This document shows positions 27,661 to 37,912 of a stretch of 64,000 nucleotides of DNA, piece by piece. Origin of the DNA: Leifsonia poae (GTDB taxonomy: Bacteria > Actinomycetota > Actinomycetes > Actinomycetales > Microbacteriaceae); NCBI RefSeq assembly GCF_020009625.1, contig NZ_JAIHLP010000002.1, positions 3,038,001 through 3,102,000 of the forward strand, written 5' to 3'. The notes beneath the pieces were generated by a model. It saw only the letters and a program-made list of their open reading frames with translations, was not told the DNA's origin and did no database searches. Position 1 is the first letter of the stretch, and every line of letters starts with the position of its first letter. Both the position numbers and the translations under genes were made by a program.

Positions 27661-29325
27661 GTGTCACGAATCACACGAACGAGATGGGTCATCGGCACCG
27701 CGACGGCTCTCGCCGCAACGGCGCTCCTCGCCGGATGCGCCACCGGTGCAACCGGCACGTCCGCCTCCTCAGGCGATGGCACCCCGGTCACGGGCGGCAC
27801 GCTCGTCTACCTGGAGCAGCAGGCGCACACGAACCTGTATCCGCCGTCGGGAGGGTTCTACCCCAACGGTGGCATCCTCAACCAGATCACCGACAAGCTG
27901 ACCTGGCAGGACCCGCAGACCCTCAAGGTCGAGCCGTGGATCGCCACCAAATGGACGGTCAACGCCGACAACACGAAGTACACGTTCACGATCCGCGATG
28001 GAGTCACGTTCTCCGACGGCACCCCGCTCGACGCCAACGCGGTCGCGAAGAACTACGACACCTACGGACTCGGCAATCCGGCGCTCAAGCAGCCGGTCTC
28101 CGAGGTGTTCAACAACTACGACCACAGTGAGGTCGTCGACCCGCACACCGTCAGCTTCTTCTTCAAGAAGCCCAGCCCGGGCTTCCTGCAGGGCACCTCG
28201 GTGATCGGAGCCGGCCTGGTCTCGCTGAGCACGCTCGCCAAACCGTTCGACGCGCTCGGCTCCGCGACGAACATCGTCGGCTCCGGGCCGTTCGTGGTCG
28301 CGAAGGAAGACCTCGGCAAAGAGGTCGACCTGAAGGCCCGCACCGACTACCGGTGGGGTCCCGAGGCGTCGAAGAACCAGGGCCGCGCCTACCTCGACGG
28401 CATCAAGTTCATCGTGACCGGGGAGGACAGCGTGCGGATCGGTTCGCTGCTCTCGGGGCAGGCGGATCTCATCCGCCAGGTGCAGGCCTACGACGAGAAG
28501 CAGGTGGAGGCACAGAACTTCACCGTATATGCTGCCCCCACCCGCGGTGTCAACGACAGCATCGCCTTCCGTCCCGACAACCCTCTGGTGTCGGATGTAC
28601 GCGTTCGCAGGGCGCTGCTGAAAGCGACCGACTCGAAAGAGATCGTGGACACGCTCTTCTCGAATAACTACCCGCAGGCCAAGTCGGTGCTCGCCGCCAG
28701 CGCCGCCGGCTTCATCGACCTCTCCGCCGAGCTCAAGCCCGATGTGAAACAGGCCAAGCAACTGCTCGACGAGGCGGGTTGGAAGGTCGGAAGCGACGGC
28801 ATCCGGCAGAAGGACGGAAAGAACCTCGAGCTCACGGTCTACGAATCGCTGCCCCAGCCGCAGAACAAGCAGGTTCTCCAGCTTGTCGCCCAGCAGTGGG
28901 AGAAGGTGGGAGTGAAACTCGACGTGCTCGCCGGTGACGCCGGAAGCGCGACCGCCGACAATGCGGACGCCCAGAAGACCCCGCTCGTGGTGGCCGAAGT
29001 GGGTCGGGCCGACCCGGACGTGATCAAGAGCCAGTTCTACCCGAAGAACCGTGATGCTCTGCTGCAGAAGGGCGGGCTCAGCCCCACCGCGACGTTCGAA
29101 GACACCACGCTCAACAGCCTCCTCGAGGCGGAGACGACACAGGTGAATCGCGACCAGCGACTGAAGGACACCCAGGAGGTGCAGAAGCACCTGATCGATC
29201 AGGCGCTCACCATTCCGTTCTTCGAGGAGCCGCAGGTCTTCGCCGGTGCGCCGTACGTCAAGGGTCTGGGCTTCGAGGCCGTCGGCCGCCCCAGCTTCTA
29301 CAACACCTGGCTGGCCAAGCACTAG
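27661..29325 (+). CDS. ABC substrate-binding lipoprotein, family 5 (KPN_01854-like)
   Basis: 554 residues from GTG 27661, with AAAGG upstream. The lipoprotein signal ends ALLAGCATGA (Cys about 26). Family 5 (dipeptide/nickel) landmarks: TLVYLEQQAHTNLYPPSGGFYPNGGILNQITDKLTW, the RDGVTFSDGTPLDANAV signature, and NIVGSGPFVVAKEDLGKEV. The set of genes that follows (DppBC, fused ATPase, luciferase-like enzyme, two CMD proteins) is the neighbourhood described for the KPN_01854-family binding protein, whose ligand is unassigned. The rhodanese and DszA-like enzymes nearby suggest an organosulfur compound (inference). Confidence 0.87.
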   Translation: MSRITRTRWVIGTATALAATALLAGCATGATGTSASSGDGTPVTGGTLVYLEQQAHTNLYPPSGGFYPNGGILNQITDKLTWQDPQTLKVEPWIATKWTVNADNTKYTFTIRDGVTFSDGTPLDANAVAKNYDTYGLGNPALKQPVSEVFNNYDHSEVVDPHTVSFFFKKPSPGFLQGTSVIGAGLVSLSTLAKPFDALGSATNIVGSGPFVVAKEDLGKEVDLKARTDYRWGPEASKNQGRAYLDGIKFIVTGEDSVRIGSLLSGQADLIRQVQAYDEKQVEAQNFTVYAAPTRGVNDSIAFRPDNPLVSDVRVRRALLKATDSKEIVDTLFSNNYPQAKSVLAASAAGFIDLSAELKPDVKQAKQLLDEAGWKVGSDGIRQKDGKNLELTVYESLPQPQNKQVLQLVAQQWEKVGVKLDVLAGDAGSATADNADAQKTPLVVAEVGRADPDVIKSQFYPKNRDALLQKGGLSPTATFEDTTLNSLLEAETTQVNRDQRLKDTQEVQKHLIDQALTIPFFEEPQVFAGAPYVKGLGFEAVGRPSFYNTWLAKH

Positions 29326-29339
29326 CCGACCGAGGATGC

Positions 29340-29369
29340 GCGGGGCACGGCCGTCGGGCCGGGCCCCGC
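29340..29369. terminator. Intercistronic hairpin after the binding-protein gene
   Basis: Nested stem GCGGGGC...GCCCCGC (outer) with GGCC-GTCG-GGCC inside, between the binding protein and the first permease. Same arrangement as after the other binding-protein genes in the window. Confidence 0.6.
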
Positions 29370-29400
29370 ACATCCGCACCCCACGAAAGGACGAACCACG

Positions 29401-30387
29401 ATGCTCCGCTACATCGCCGGCCGGGTCGGTCAGGCGGTCCTCGTGCTCTGGGCTGCGTTCACAGTGGCCTTCGTGCTGCTGCAGGCGCTGCCCGGTGACG
29501 CCGTGCTCATCAAGTTCCAGGGCGGCGACCTCGGTCTGAGCCCCGAGCAGCTCGCCCAGATCCGCGCCTCGTACGGGGCGGACGAGCCCGTCGTCGTGCA
29601 GTACCTGCACGCCCTCGGCAACGCCGTCACCGGCAACTTCGGCTACTCGATCCAGCAGGGCGTGCCGGTCGCCGACCTGCTGCGGGCGAACCTCCCGTCG
29701 ACGGCCGCGCTCGCGGGCCTCGGTTTCCTGCTCGCCGCGGTGATCGCGGTGGCGGTCGCGTTCCTGTCGACGCTCTCGCGGTTCGGCTGGCTGCGATCGG
29801 CGCTGCAGTCGTTGCCGTCGCTGTTCATCTCGGTGCCGACCTTCTGGCTCGGCATCACGCTGATCCAGGTCTTCTCGTTCCGGCTGCACCTCGTGCCCGT
29901 CATCGGCGGCAGCGCCGTGCAACAGCTCATCCTGCCTGTGATCACTCTGGCCGTGCCGATCTCGGCGCCGCTGGCGCAGGTGCTGGTGCGCAGCATCGAC
30001 CAGGTGAACACGCAGCCTTTCGTGGCGGTCGTGCGGGCCAAGGGCGCCTCGGCCTCCTGGGTGCTCTGGCGGCACGTCGCCAAGAACGCGGTGCTGCCGA
30101 CGCTCACCATCGCCGGTGTGCTCTTCGGCGAGCTCATCGCCGGCGCGGTCGTGACCGAGACGGTGTTCGGCCGCAACGGGATCGGGCGGCTCACGCAGGC
30201 CGCCGTCGGTGGGCAGGACACGCCGGTGCTGCAGGCGGTCGTGTTGCTGGCGGCCCTCGTCTACGTGGTCGTGAACCTGATCGTCGACCTGCTCTACCCC
30301 GTTCTCGATCCCCGCCTGGCACCGCACTCCGGTCGGGTGCGAGCGGTCGCGGCGGCGCCGCGCATCACCGAAGGAGCCGCCGCATGA
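29401..30387 (+). CDS. Dipeptide/nickel-type ABC transporter permease (DppB type)
   Basis: 328 residues with six membrane helices. The opening MLRYIAGRVGQAVLVLWAAFTVAFVLLQALPGD is the classical DppB first helix plus conserved LPGD. The membrane-domain loop VRAKGASASWVLWRHVAKNAVLP corresponds to the EAA region and GELIAGAVVTETVFGRNGIGRL is the family C-terminal signature. A GAAAGGA ribosome site precedes ATG 29401. Stop overlaps the start of the partner permease (ATGA). Confidence 0.9.
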   Translation: MLRYIAGRVGQAVLVLWAAFTVAFVLLQALPGDAVLIKFQGGDLGLSPEQLAQIRASYGADEPVVVQYLHALGNAVTGNFGYSIQQGVPVADLLRANLPSTAALAGLGFLLAAVIAVAVAFLSTLSRFGWLRSALQSLPSLFISVPTFWLGITLIQVFSFRLHLVPVIGGSAVQQLILPVITLAVPISAPLAQVLVRSIDQVNTQPFVAVVRAKGASASWVLWRHVAKNAVLPTLTIAGVLFGELIAGAVVTETVFGRNGIGRLTQAAVGGQDTPVLQAVVLLAALVYVVVNLIVDLLYPVLDPRLAPHSGRVRAVAAAPRITEGAAA

Positions 30388-31242
30388 CCGCCGCCGACAC
30401 CGCTCTGATCGCCGGAACGACCGCGCGCCGCGCTCTCTCGTTGCGGGTGCAGCCCGGGCTCCTCATCGCGTGGCTGCTGGTGGCTGTGGTGATCGCCTGG
30501 GCGATCGTGCCGTGGCTGTTCACCGGATACAGCGGCACTGTCGGCGTTCCCCGCGACAAACTGCTGCCCCGGGCGCGGAGCACTGGCTCGGCACGGATGA
30601 GCTCGGCCGCGACCTCTACGCGCGCATCGTCTACGGCGCGGTCAACTCGCTCGCCGGCGCGTTCGTCGCCGTGACGGTGGGACTCGTCCTCGGAACGGCC
30701 CTCGGCCTCGTGGCCGGCTCGGTCGGCGGCGCCGTGGATGCGATCATCGGCCGAGTCGTGGACGTTCTGCTCTCCATCCCCGGCCTGCTGCTCTCGCTGT
30801 CGATCATCATCCTGCTCGGCTTCGGGACGATCAACGCGGCGATCGCCGTCGGAATCACCTCGGTCGCCTCGTTCGCCCGCCTGTCGCGGGCCGAAGTGGT
30901 TCGCGTGCGGGGCAGCGACTATGTCGAGGCCGCGTTCGGGTCGGGCGGACGTTTCGGCGGTGTGCTGCTGCGGCACGTGCTGCCGAACTCGGTGGGGCCG
31001 GTGCTCGCCCTGACCGCGCTGCAGTTCGGCACCGCGATCATCGCGATCTCGACGCTCGGATTCCTCGGGTACGGCGCCCCACCGCCGACGCCGGAGTGGG
31101 GTCTGCTCATCGCCGAAGGGCGCAACTACATCGCGACGGCCTGGTGGATCACGACGTTCCCCGGCATCGTGGTCGTGCTCATCGTGTTGTCCGCCAACCG
31201 CATCAGCCGCTCGCTCAGCGGCGCAACCCGCAGGAGGACCCG

Positions 31243-31246
<4 letters not shown>
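30384..31246 (+). pseudogene. Dipeptide/nickel-type ABC permease (DppC type), broken by a frameshift
   Basis: The first frame gives the N-terminal helix and reaches GVPRDKLLP. The conserved DppC block GAEHWLGTDELGRDLYARIVYGA and all the remaining helices follow in the next frame to the stop at 31246. Adding one C to the CCCC run at 30567-30570 yields DKLLPPGAEHWLGTDELGRD, the standard family sequence, and a protein of about 287 residues. The EAA-like VRVRGSDYVEAAFGSGGRF and the ending FPGIVVVLIVLSANRI are intact. Either a fresh pseudogene in a transporter whose other parts look functional, or a homopolymer sequencing error. Confidence 0.88.
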
Positions 31247-32987
<1,741 letters not shown>

Positions 32988-32991
<4 letters not shown>

Positions 32992-34001
32992 CCGCCCGCC
33001 GACTCGGCTTCTTCTCCCGCCTTCTCGACGACGCCGGCCCGGGGGAGCGGTACCGGCTGGCGACGGAGCAGATCGTGCACGCGGAGCGCCACGGCTTCGA
33101 ATCGGCGTGGGTTGCGCAGCACCACTTCCACGAGAGCGAGGGTGGCCTGCCTTCGCCGCTGGTGTTCCTCGCCCACGTCGCGGCGCGCACCTCGCGCATA
33201 CGACTCGGCACCGGCATCATCACGCTTCCGCTCGAGAATCCGGTGCGGGTCGCCGAGGACGCCTCGGTGCTCGACCTGCTTTCGGGCGGTCGGCTGGAGG
33301 TCGGGCTCGGGTCAGGGGGCACCCCTTCCTCGTTCTCCGCCTTCGGGCAGCAGAGCAGCGCCCGGTCGGCCGTGTTCGCCGACCATCTTGCGACGCTGCG
33401 CTCCGCCTGGGCGGGCCGCCCGCTCGGCGACGACGACAACACGCTCTACCCCGCCGCGCCACAGCTGGGCGAACGCATCTGGCAGGCGACCTTCTCCGCC
33501 TCGGGTGGCACTCGGGCCGGAGCGGCCGGCGACGGCCTGATGCTGTCGCGAACCCAGCCGCGCACCGAGGATGCGCCGAACGCACGGCTCGACGCACTGC
33601 AGAACCCGATCATCGACGCCTACCTCGACGCCCTGCCGCCCGGCGCCGCACCGCGGATCGTCGGATCGCGCACGGTGTTCGTCGGCGACGACCGGGCCGA
33701 GGCGCGGCGGCTCGCCGAGCGCGGTCTGCGCCGGGTCGTCGATCACTTCCGGCAGGTCGGGCAACCCGTCGCCGATGGGACGCTCGACGACCTCATCGCC
33801 GGCTTCGATGTGCACGTCGGGACGGCCGATGAGGTCGCGGCCTCACTGGCGGCCGACACCGCGCTCGACCGGGCGACCGACATCGTCTGCCAGGTGCACT
33901 CGATCGATCCGCCGCATCCGTTCGTCCTGCGCTCGATCGAACTGCTCGCCGCCGAGGTCGCCCCGGCGCTCGGGCTGACGCTCGCGACCGCACGGGCCTG
34001 A
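32988..34001 (+). CDS. Luciferase-like FMN monooxygenase (KPN_01858-type)
   Basis: 337 residues, bacterial-luciferase-like TIM barrel. Start LGFFSRLLDDAGPGERYRLA; then ESAWVAQHHFHESEGGLPSPL and TSRIRLGTGIITLPLENPVRVAEDASVLDLLSGGRLEVGLGSGG, the canonical flavin-site succession. Such enzymes use reduced FMN and oxygen to oxidise small molecules, often cleaving C-S or C-N bonds. Its ATG overlaps the ATPase stop (ATGA), linking it tightly to uptake. Matches the luciferase-like member recorded beside KPN_01854-type binding proteins. Substrate unknown. Confidence 0.87.
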
Positions 34002-34049
34002 ACATCATCCCTCTTCTCACGCTTCGTCCGACACCGACCTTGGAGACCC

Positions 34050-34766
34050 ATGACCGCCACACCGCCCGACATCATCGACCAGCTGACCGGCACGACCCCG
34101 GATTCCGCGGTCGCCGCCCTGCGCGAACAGCGCCCGGAGACCAGGCGTAACGCCCAGTCGAGCTATGACGCGCTGTTCGAGCCCGCCTTCCCCGGCGAGG
34201 TGACCGCAGTCGAACGCTTCGCGATCGCCGCCTTCGTCGCCGCTCTGCACCGGGATGCGGTGCTGGTCGCCCACTACGATGGCGGGCTGCGGCGGTCGCT
34301 CGCCGAGGTGGGGGAGTCCGCTGCCCTCGCCGAGACCGTGGCGGCCGAGGCACAGCGCACAGCGGCGACCGGTCCGTTCGGGCGCTACGCGCCGGCAGCT
34401 CTCGCCGGCGAGAGCACCGACGGACTTCGTGCCACCGTCGCGCCCGAGGTGCGCGTGGTGGTCGGTGATCGTCTTGCCGCTGCCCTCGACCACACCCACC
34501 TGCTCGTGTTCCGGCCCCGCGAGGCGGATTCGCGGGCGCTGGAGACGCTGCTCGCGGCTGGCTGGTCGGCAACCGACATCGTCACCCTGTCGCAGCTGGT
34601 GTCGTTCCTCGCCTTCCAGACGCGCGTGGTCGCCGGCCTGCGGGTGCTCTCGACCAGCGCAATCGCCCCGACCGCAATCGCCCCGGCCGCTGCCACCCCG
34701 ACCGCCGCCACCCCGGCCGCTGCCACCCCGACCGCCGCCACCCCGACCACCGAGAACGGACGCTGA
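34050..34766 (+). CDS. CMD domain protein (Avi_7170-like)
   Basis: 238 residues, helical carboxymuconolactone-decarboxylase-like protein. The opening DIIDQLTGTTPDSAVAALREQRPETRRNAQSSYDALF and the end TLSQLVSFLAFQTRVVAGLRVL match the CMD-domain proteins found next to KPN_01858-type monooxygenases. It lacks the CxxC seen in the following AhpD-like gene. The last ~38 residues are an Ala/Pro/Thr tail (PTAATPAAATPTAAT) made by an exact 30-base tandem duplication. Starts 48 bases after the monooxygenase. Probable partner of the next gene; enzymatic role unproven. Confidence 0.82.
   Translation: MTATPPDIIDQLTGTTPDSAVAALREQRPETRRNAQSSYDALFEPAFPGEVTAVERFAIAAFVAALHRDAVLVAHYDGGLRRSLAEVGESAALAETVAAEAQRTAATGPFGRYAPAALAGESTDGLRATVAPEVRVVVGDRLAAALDHTHLLVFRPREADSRALETLLAAGWSATDIVTLSQLVSFLAFQTRVVAGLRVLSTSAIAPTAIAPAAATPTAATPAAATPTAATPTTENGR
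34681..34740. repeat. 30-bp exact tandem duplication in the CMD protein tail
   Basis: Bases 34681-34710 and 34711-34740 are identical. Each copy is itself two related 15-mers (CCCCGGCCGCTGCCA and CCCCGACCGCCGCCA), and one more diverged 15-mer flanks each side. Encodes the Ala/Pro/Thr tail. Confidence 0.9.
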
Positions 34767-34767
34767 C

Positions 34768-35406
34768 ATGACCGAACAGACGACACTGCCCGAGATCATC
34801 GCCTACCCGGAGCTCGACCGTCCGGAACGGTTCACGCAGGAAGCGCTCGGCTGGGTCCCCTGGCTGCCTCCGTTCCCGGCCGACGAGCTGACCGAGCGCC
34901 ACTTCGAGGGGTTGGTGGACGCCTCCCGCGCCGCATCGCCGTACTTCCTCCTGCTCGCCCGCGACCCCGACATCCTGGGCGCGCGCACGCGCACCGACAA
35001 AGACATCTTCTACAACACCAAGTCCGGGCTGCTGCGGGGCGACCGCGAGCTGTCGGCCGCAGCCACGAGCCGGTACAACGGATGCGTGTTCTGCGCATCC
35101 GTGCACTCGCGGTTCGCATCGCACCACTCGAAGCGCACCGACGATGTCCAGCGTCTGCTCGACGAGGGCGTCGGCGCCGATCTCGGTGAGCGCTGGAATG
35201 CGATCGTCGCGGCCTCCGTCGCGCTCGCCTCCACCCCCATCGCGTTCGCGTCCGAGCACGTCGACCGTCTGCGCGCGGCCGGCCTCGGCGACCTGGAGAT
35301 CGCCGACGTCATCCACGGCGCGGCCTTCTTCAACTGGGCGAACCGCCTCATGCTCTCCCTCGGCGAGCCTGAGGCGCCTGCCGCCCCCGCCGGCGCGGTC
35401 GAGTAG
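34768..35406 (+). CDS. Alkylhydroperoxidase-domain protein (Avi_7169-like)
   Basis: 212 residues, AhpD-like CMD fold. The redox motif is C-x-x-C in RYNGCVFCASVHSRFA (about residues 108-111) followed by the conserved H. The N-terminal LDRPERFTQEALGWVPWLPPFP and the ending IADVIHGAAFFNWANRLMLSLGEPE are typical of this branch. It follows the CMD protein with one base between stop and start. Together with the monooxygenase these proteins form a recurring trio; a peroxide-, thiol- or intermediate-handling role is inferred from the CxxC, not shown. Confidence 0.87.
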   Translation: MTEQTTLPEIIAYPELDRPERFTQEALGWVPWLPPFPADELTERHFEGLVDASRAASPYFLLLARDPDILGARTRTDKDIFYNTKSGLLRGDRELSAAATSRYNGCVFCASVHSRFASHHSKRTDDVQRLLDEGVGADLGERWNAIVAASVALASTPIAFASEHVDRLRAAGLGDLEIADVIHGAAFFNWANRLMLSLGEPEAPAAPAGAVE

Positions 35407-35416
35407 GCGCGGCGCC

Positions 35417-36265
35417 GTGAGCACCGCATCGCCGCTCGTCAGCACCGGGTGGCTGGCTGACCATCGGGACGGCGTCGTCGTGCTGGACGCGACCGTGCTG
35501 CCCGTCGTCGCCGACGGTCGCCTCACCTGGGAGAGCGGGCGCGCCCGTTTCGAGGAGGGGCACATCCCCGGCGCGCGCTTCGCGGACGTCCTCGAGACGT
35601 TCAGCGACCCCACCGGCCGATACGCCTTCACCCGGCCGACCGCGGGCCGGTTCTCGGCCGCGGCCGAGTCGGTCGGTGTCGGCGACGGCACGACGGTCGT
35701 GGTCTCCGACGGGGCCGCCGGCAATTGGGCCGCCCGCCTCTGGTGGCTGTTCCGCTCGTTCGGGCACGACCGGGTATTCGTGCTCGACGGCGGCTCGCAG
35801 AAGTGGCGCGCCGAACAGCGGCCCGTCGAAGCGGGCGCGGGCGGTCCTGTCCCACCGGTGACGTTCACCGCCGAGGAACGCCCGGGCTTCTGGGCAGACA
35901 AGACGACGGTGGCGGACGTGGTGGAGGGGCGCGAGAACGCCACCCTGATCTGCGCCCTATCGCCGGCCGAGTTCAGCGGCGAGACCGGTTTCCGGCCCCG
36001 CCGGGGGCACATCCCGGGCAGCCTGAATGTGCCGGCAGGCCGGCTCGTCTCCCGGGAGACCAACGCGTTCCTCCCGGCGGCCGAGCTGCGTGAACTCTTC
36101 GCGGACGCCCTCGCGGCACCCGACCCGATCGTCACCTACTGCGGCGGAGGCATCGCGGCGGCCTCGGATGCGCTCGCGCTCGCCATCGTCGGCCGCAACG
36201 ACACCCGTGTCTACGACGGCTCCCTCAACGAGTGGGCCGCCGACGACCGCCTCCCCCTCGCCTGA
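35417..36265 (+). CDS. Sulfurtransferase (tandem rhodanese domains)
   Basis: 282 residues from GTG 35417, two rhodanese domains. The N-terminal domain (FEEGHIPGARFAD ... VVVSDGAAGNWAARLWWLFRSFGH) has Asp where a catalytic Cys would be and is inactive by family logic. The C-terminal domain has the persulfide-forming cysteine in the loop TYCGGGIAA (Cys about 242) and the RRGHIPGSLNVP element. Such enzymes move sulfane sulfur from thiosulfate, 3-mercaptopyruvate or a persulfide. It ends the plus-strand operon and is the best internal evidence that the locus handles sulfur. Confidence 0.92.
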   Translation: MSTASPLVSTGWLADHRDGVVVLDATVLPVVADGRLTWESGRARFEEGHIPGARFADVLETFSDPTGRYAFTRPTAGRFSAAAESVGVGDGTTVVVSDGAAGNWAARLWWLFRSFGHDRVFVLDGGSQKWRAEQRPVEAGAGGPVPPVTFTAEERPGFWADKTTVADVVEGRENATLICALSPAEFSGETGFRPRRGHIPGSLNVPAGRLVSRETNAFLPAAELRELFADALAAPDPIVTYCGGGIAAASDALALAIVGRNDTRVYDGSLNEWAADDRLPLA

Positions 36266-36304
36266 GCCGGGAACCACCCGACGGAAATCGGGTGGTTCCC
36301 GGCT
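36265..36304. terminator. Bidirectional terminator hairpin
   Basis: Perfect 17-bp stem AGCCGGGAACCACCCGA / TCGGGTGGTTCCCGGCT with a 6-base loop (CGGAAA), directly at the end of the rhodanese gene and before the convergent monooxygenase gene. A clear terminator for both. Confidence 0.88.
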
Positions 36305-36319
36305 GGGAGGAATGAGCGG

Positions 36320-37711
36320 TCAGGGAACGGTTTCGAGGGCCAGGTGCGTGTTCTCGGGGAGGGGGAGTCCGAGGTGTTCGCGAAGGGTGCCTCCCTCGTA
36401 CTCGGTGCGGAACAGGCCGCGGCGCTGCAGCTCGGGCACGACCCCCCGGGTGAACGCATCGAACTGTTCGTGGAGGAACGGGGTGAGCACATTGAAACCG
36501 TCGACAGCCCCCGCCGTGAACCACGACTCGAGATGGTCGGCCACCTCTCGCGGGCTACCGACGACGGCGGCCGCCGGGATCGCGTGGGTCGCGATGAGGT
36601 GGCGGAACGTGACCGGCCGTTCCCCATCGATGCGCCGTCCCGCCCGCGACTCGACGAGCTCGACCAGACGCTGCCCGGCCTCGGTGAAGCGCCCCGCCAC
36701 CGCGGCGGGAACAGTATCGTCGACGGCGTAGCCGTCGAGCGGGAGGCCGACCGCCTCGCCCAGAGCGCCGAGCGACCGATTCGGCGGGAAGGATTCGCTC
36801 TGGGCCAGCAGGGAGCCGTCAGCCACCGGGACGAGCCGGAGCAGCTCGTCGAAGATCGCCTGCGCCTCGGCCCGGGTCGGGGCGACGACCGGGAGCACCG
36901 GTGTGACCACCTTCAGGTCATCGGCCGACCGTCCGGCGGTGACCGCCGCATCCCGGAGTCCGCTTCGCACCTGCACGGCCGCCTCCAAACCGGGTGCCGC
37001 GACCAGGGCGAGATCGGCGGCCTCGGCGGCCAGCCGGCGCGAGCGAGGCGAAGTGCCGGCGTGCACGATCGGAAGATGCCCCTGGATGGGTCGAGCCACG
37101 TTGAGCGGACCGGTGACGTGCACATGAGGGCCCACAGCATCCGTGCGGTGCAGCCGCTCCGGGTCTATGAACTGCCCGGCGGCTTGGTCGAGCACGAACG
37201 CCTCGTCCTCCCAGCTGTCCCAGAGCCCTGTGAGCGCTGTGATGAACTCGGTGGCCTGGTCATAGCGCTGGTCGTTCGGGGCATGCGCATCCCGACCGTG
37301 GTTGCCCGCCGCCCGAGGCTCGGCGCCGGTCACCAGGTTCAGCCCGGCGCGGCCGCCGCTGAGCCGGTCGACGGAGGCGGTCAGCCGCGCGAGCGTGTAC
37401 AGGTCGAAGTAGGTGGTGTTCGCCGTCGCGATGAGGCCGATGCGCTCGGTCACTCCGCTGAGGTGCGTGATAGCGCTGATCGGGTCGATGCGGGCGAGCA
37501 GGTAGGGGTCGCGGAACTCGAGGTCGTGCCCGGTGGCCAGCCAATCGCCGAAGAAGATGTAGTCCAGTTTTGCGGCCTCCGCCGCTCGTGCGGTCCGGCG
37601 CAGAACAGCCGCGTCGTCGAGAGGGTTGCGGTGGGCGCCCGGGTACCGCCAACCGGACGGGTACGCGCCCACGGCGCGGAACATCGCGCCCAGGATCAGG
37701 TGTGTGGTCAT
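36320..37711 (-). CDS. FMN-dependent monooxygenase, NtaA/SnaA/DszA family
   Basis: 463 residues from ATG 37711. Opening LILGAMFRAVGAYPSGWRYPGA and the segments KLDYIFFGDWLATG, TERIGLIATANTTYFDLYTLARLTASVDRLSGGRAGLNLVT and FDAFTRGVVPELQRRGLFR are diagnostic of the NtaA/SnaA/DszA branch, which oxidises nitrilotriacetate, polyketide or dibenzothiophene-sulfone type substrates with FMNH2 from a separate reductase. It converges on the sulfur-type operon across a shared terminator, suggesting a related substrate. A GTG twelve bases upstream is an alternative start. No partner flavin reductase is encoded in the window. Confidence 0.9.
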   Translation of the reverse strand: MTTHLILGAMFRAVGAYPSGWRYPGAHRNPLDDAAVLRRTARAAEAAKLDYIFFGDWLATGHDLEFRDPYLLARIDPISAITHLSGVTERIGLIATANTTYFDLYTLARLTASVDRLSGGRAGLNLVTGAEPRAAGNHGRDAHAPNDQRYDQATEFITALTGLWDSWEDEAFVLDQAAGQFIDPERLHRTDAVGPHVHVTGPLNVARPIQGHLPIVHAGTSPRSRRLAAEAADLALVAAPGLEAAVQVRSGLRDAAVTAGRSADDLKVVTPVLPVVAPTRAEAQAIFDELLRLVPVADGSLLAQSESFPPNRSLGALGEAVGLPLDGYAVDDTVPAAVAGRFTEAGQRLVELVESRAGRRIDGERPVTFRHLIATHAIPAAAVVGSPREVADHLESWFTAGAVDGFNVLTPFLHEQFDAFTRGVVPELQRRGLFRTEYEGGTLREHLGLPLPENTHLALETVP

Positions 37712-37912
37712 GCTGGTGACCGTACTGAGCCCGCGCGTCGGTGCGTCGGACCGTCGACATGCGGCGCAACCTGCCGTCATCGATGACGGCTGTGCTTGAC
37801 TTCGGAGGGTTCTCCCCGGTCGGACCGATACTGTCGAGGGTCTGCCGGCCGGGGTCGCCTCATCGATCCCGCCGTGCCCTGCGAAAGCCGCACGCCCGCG
37901 TTAGGAGCATCG

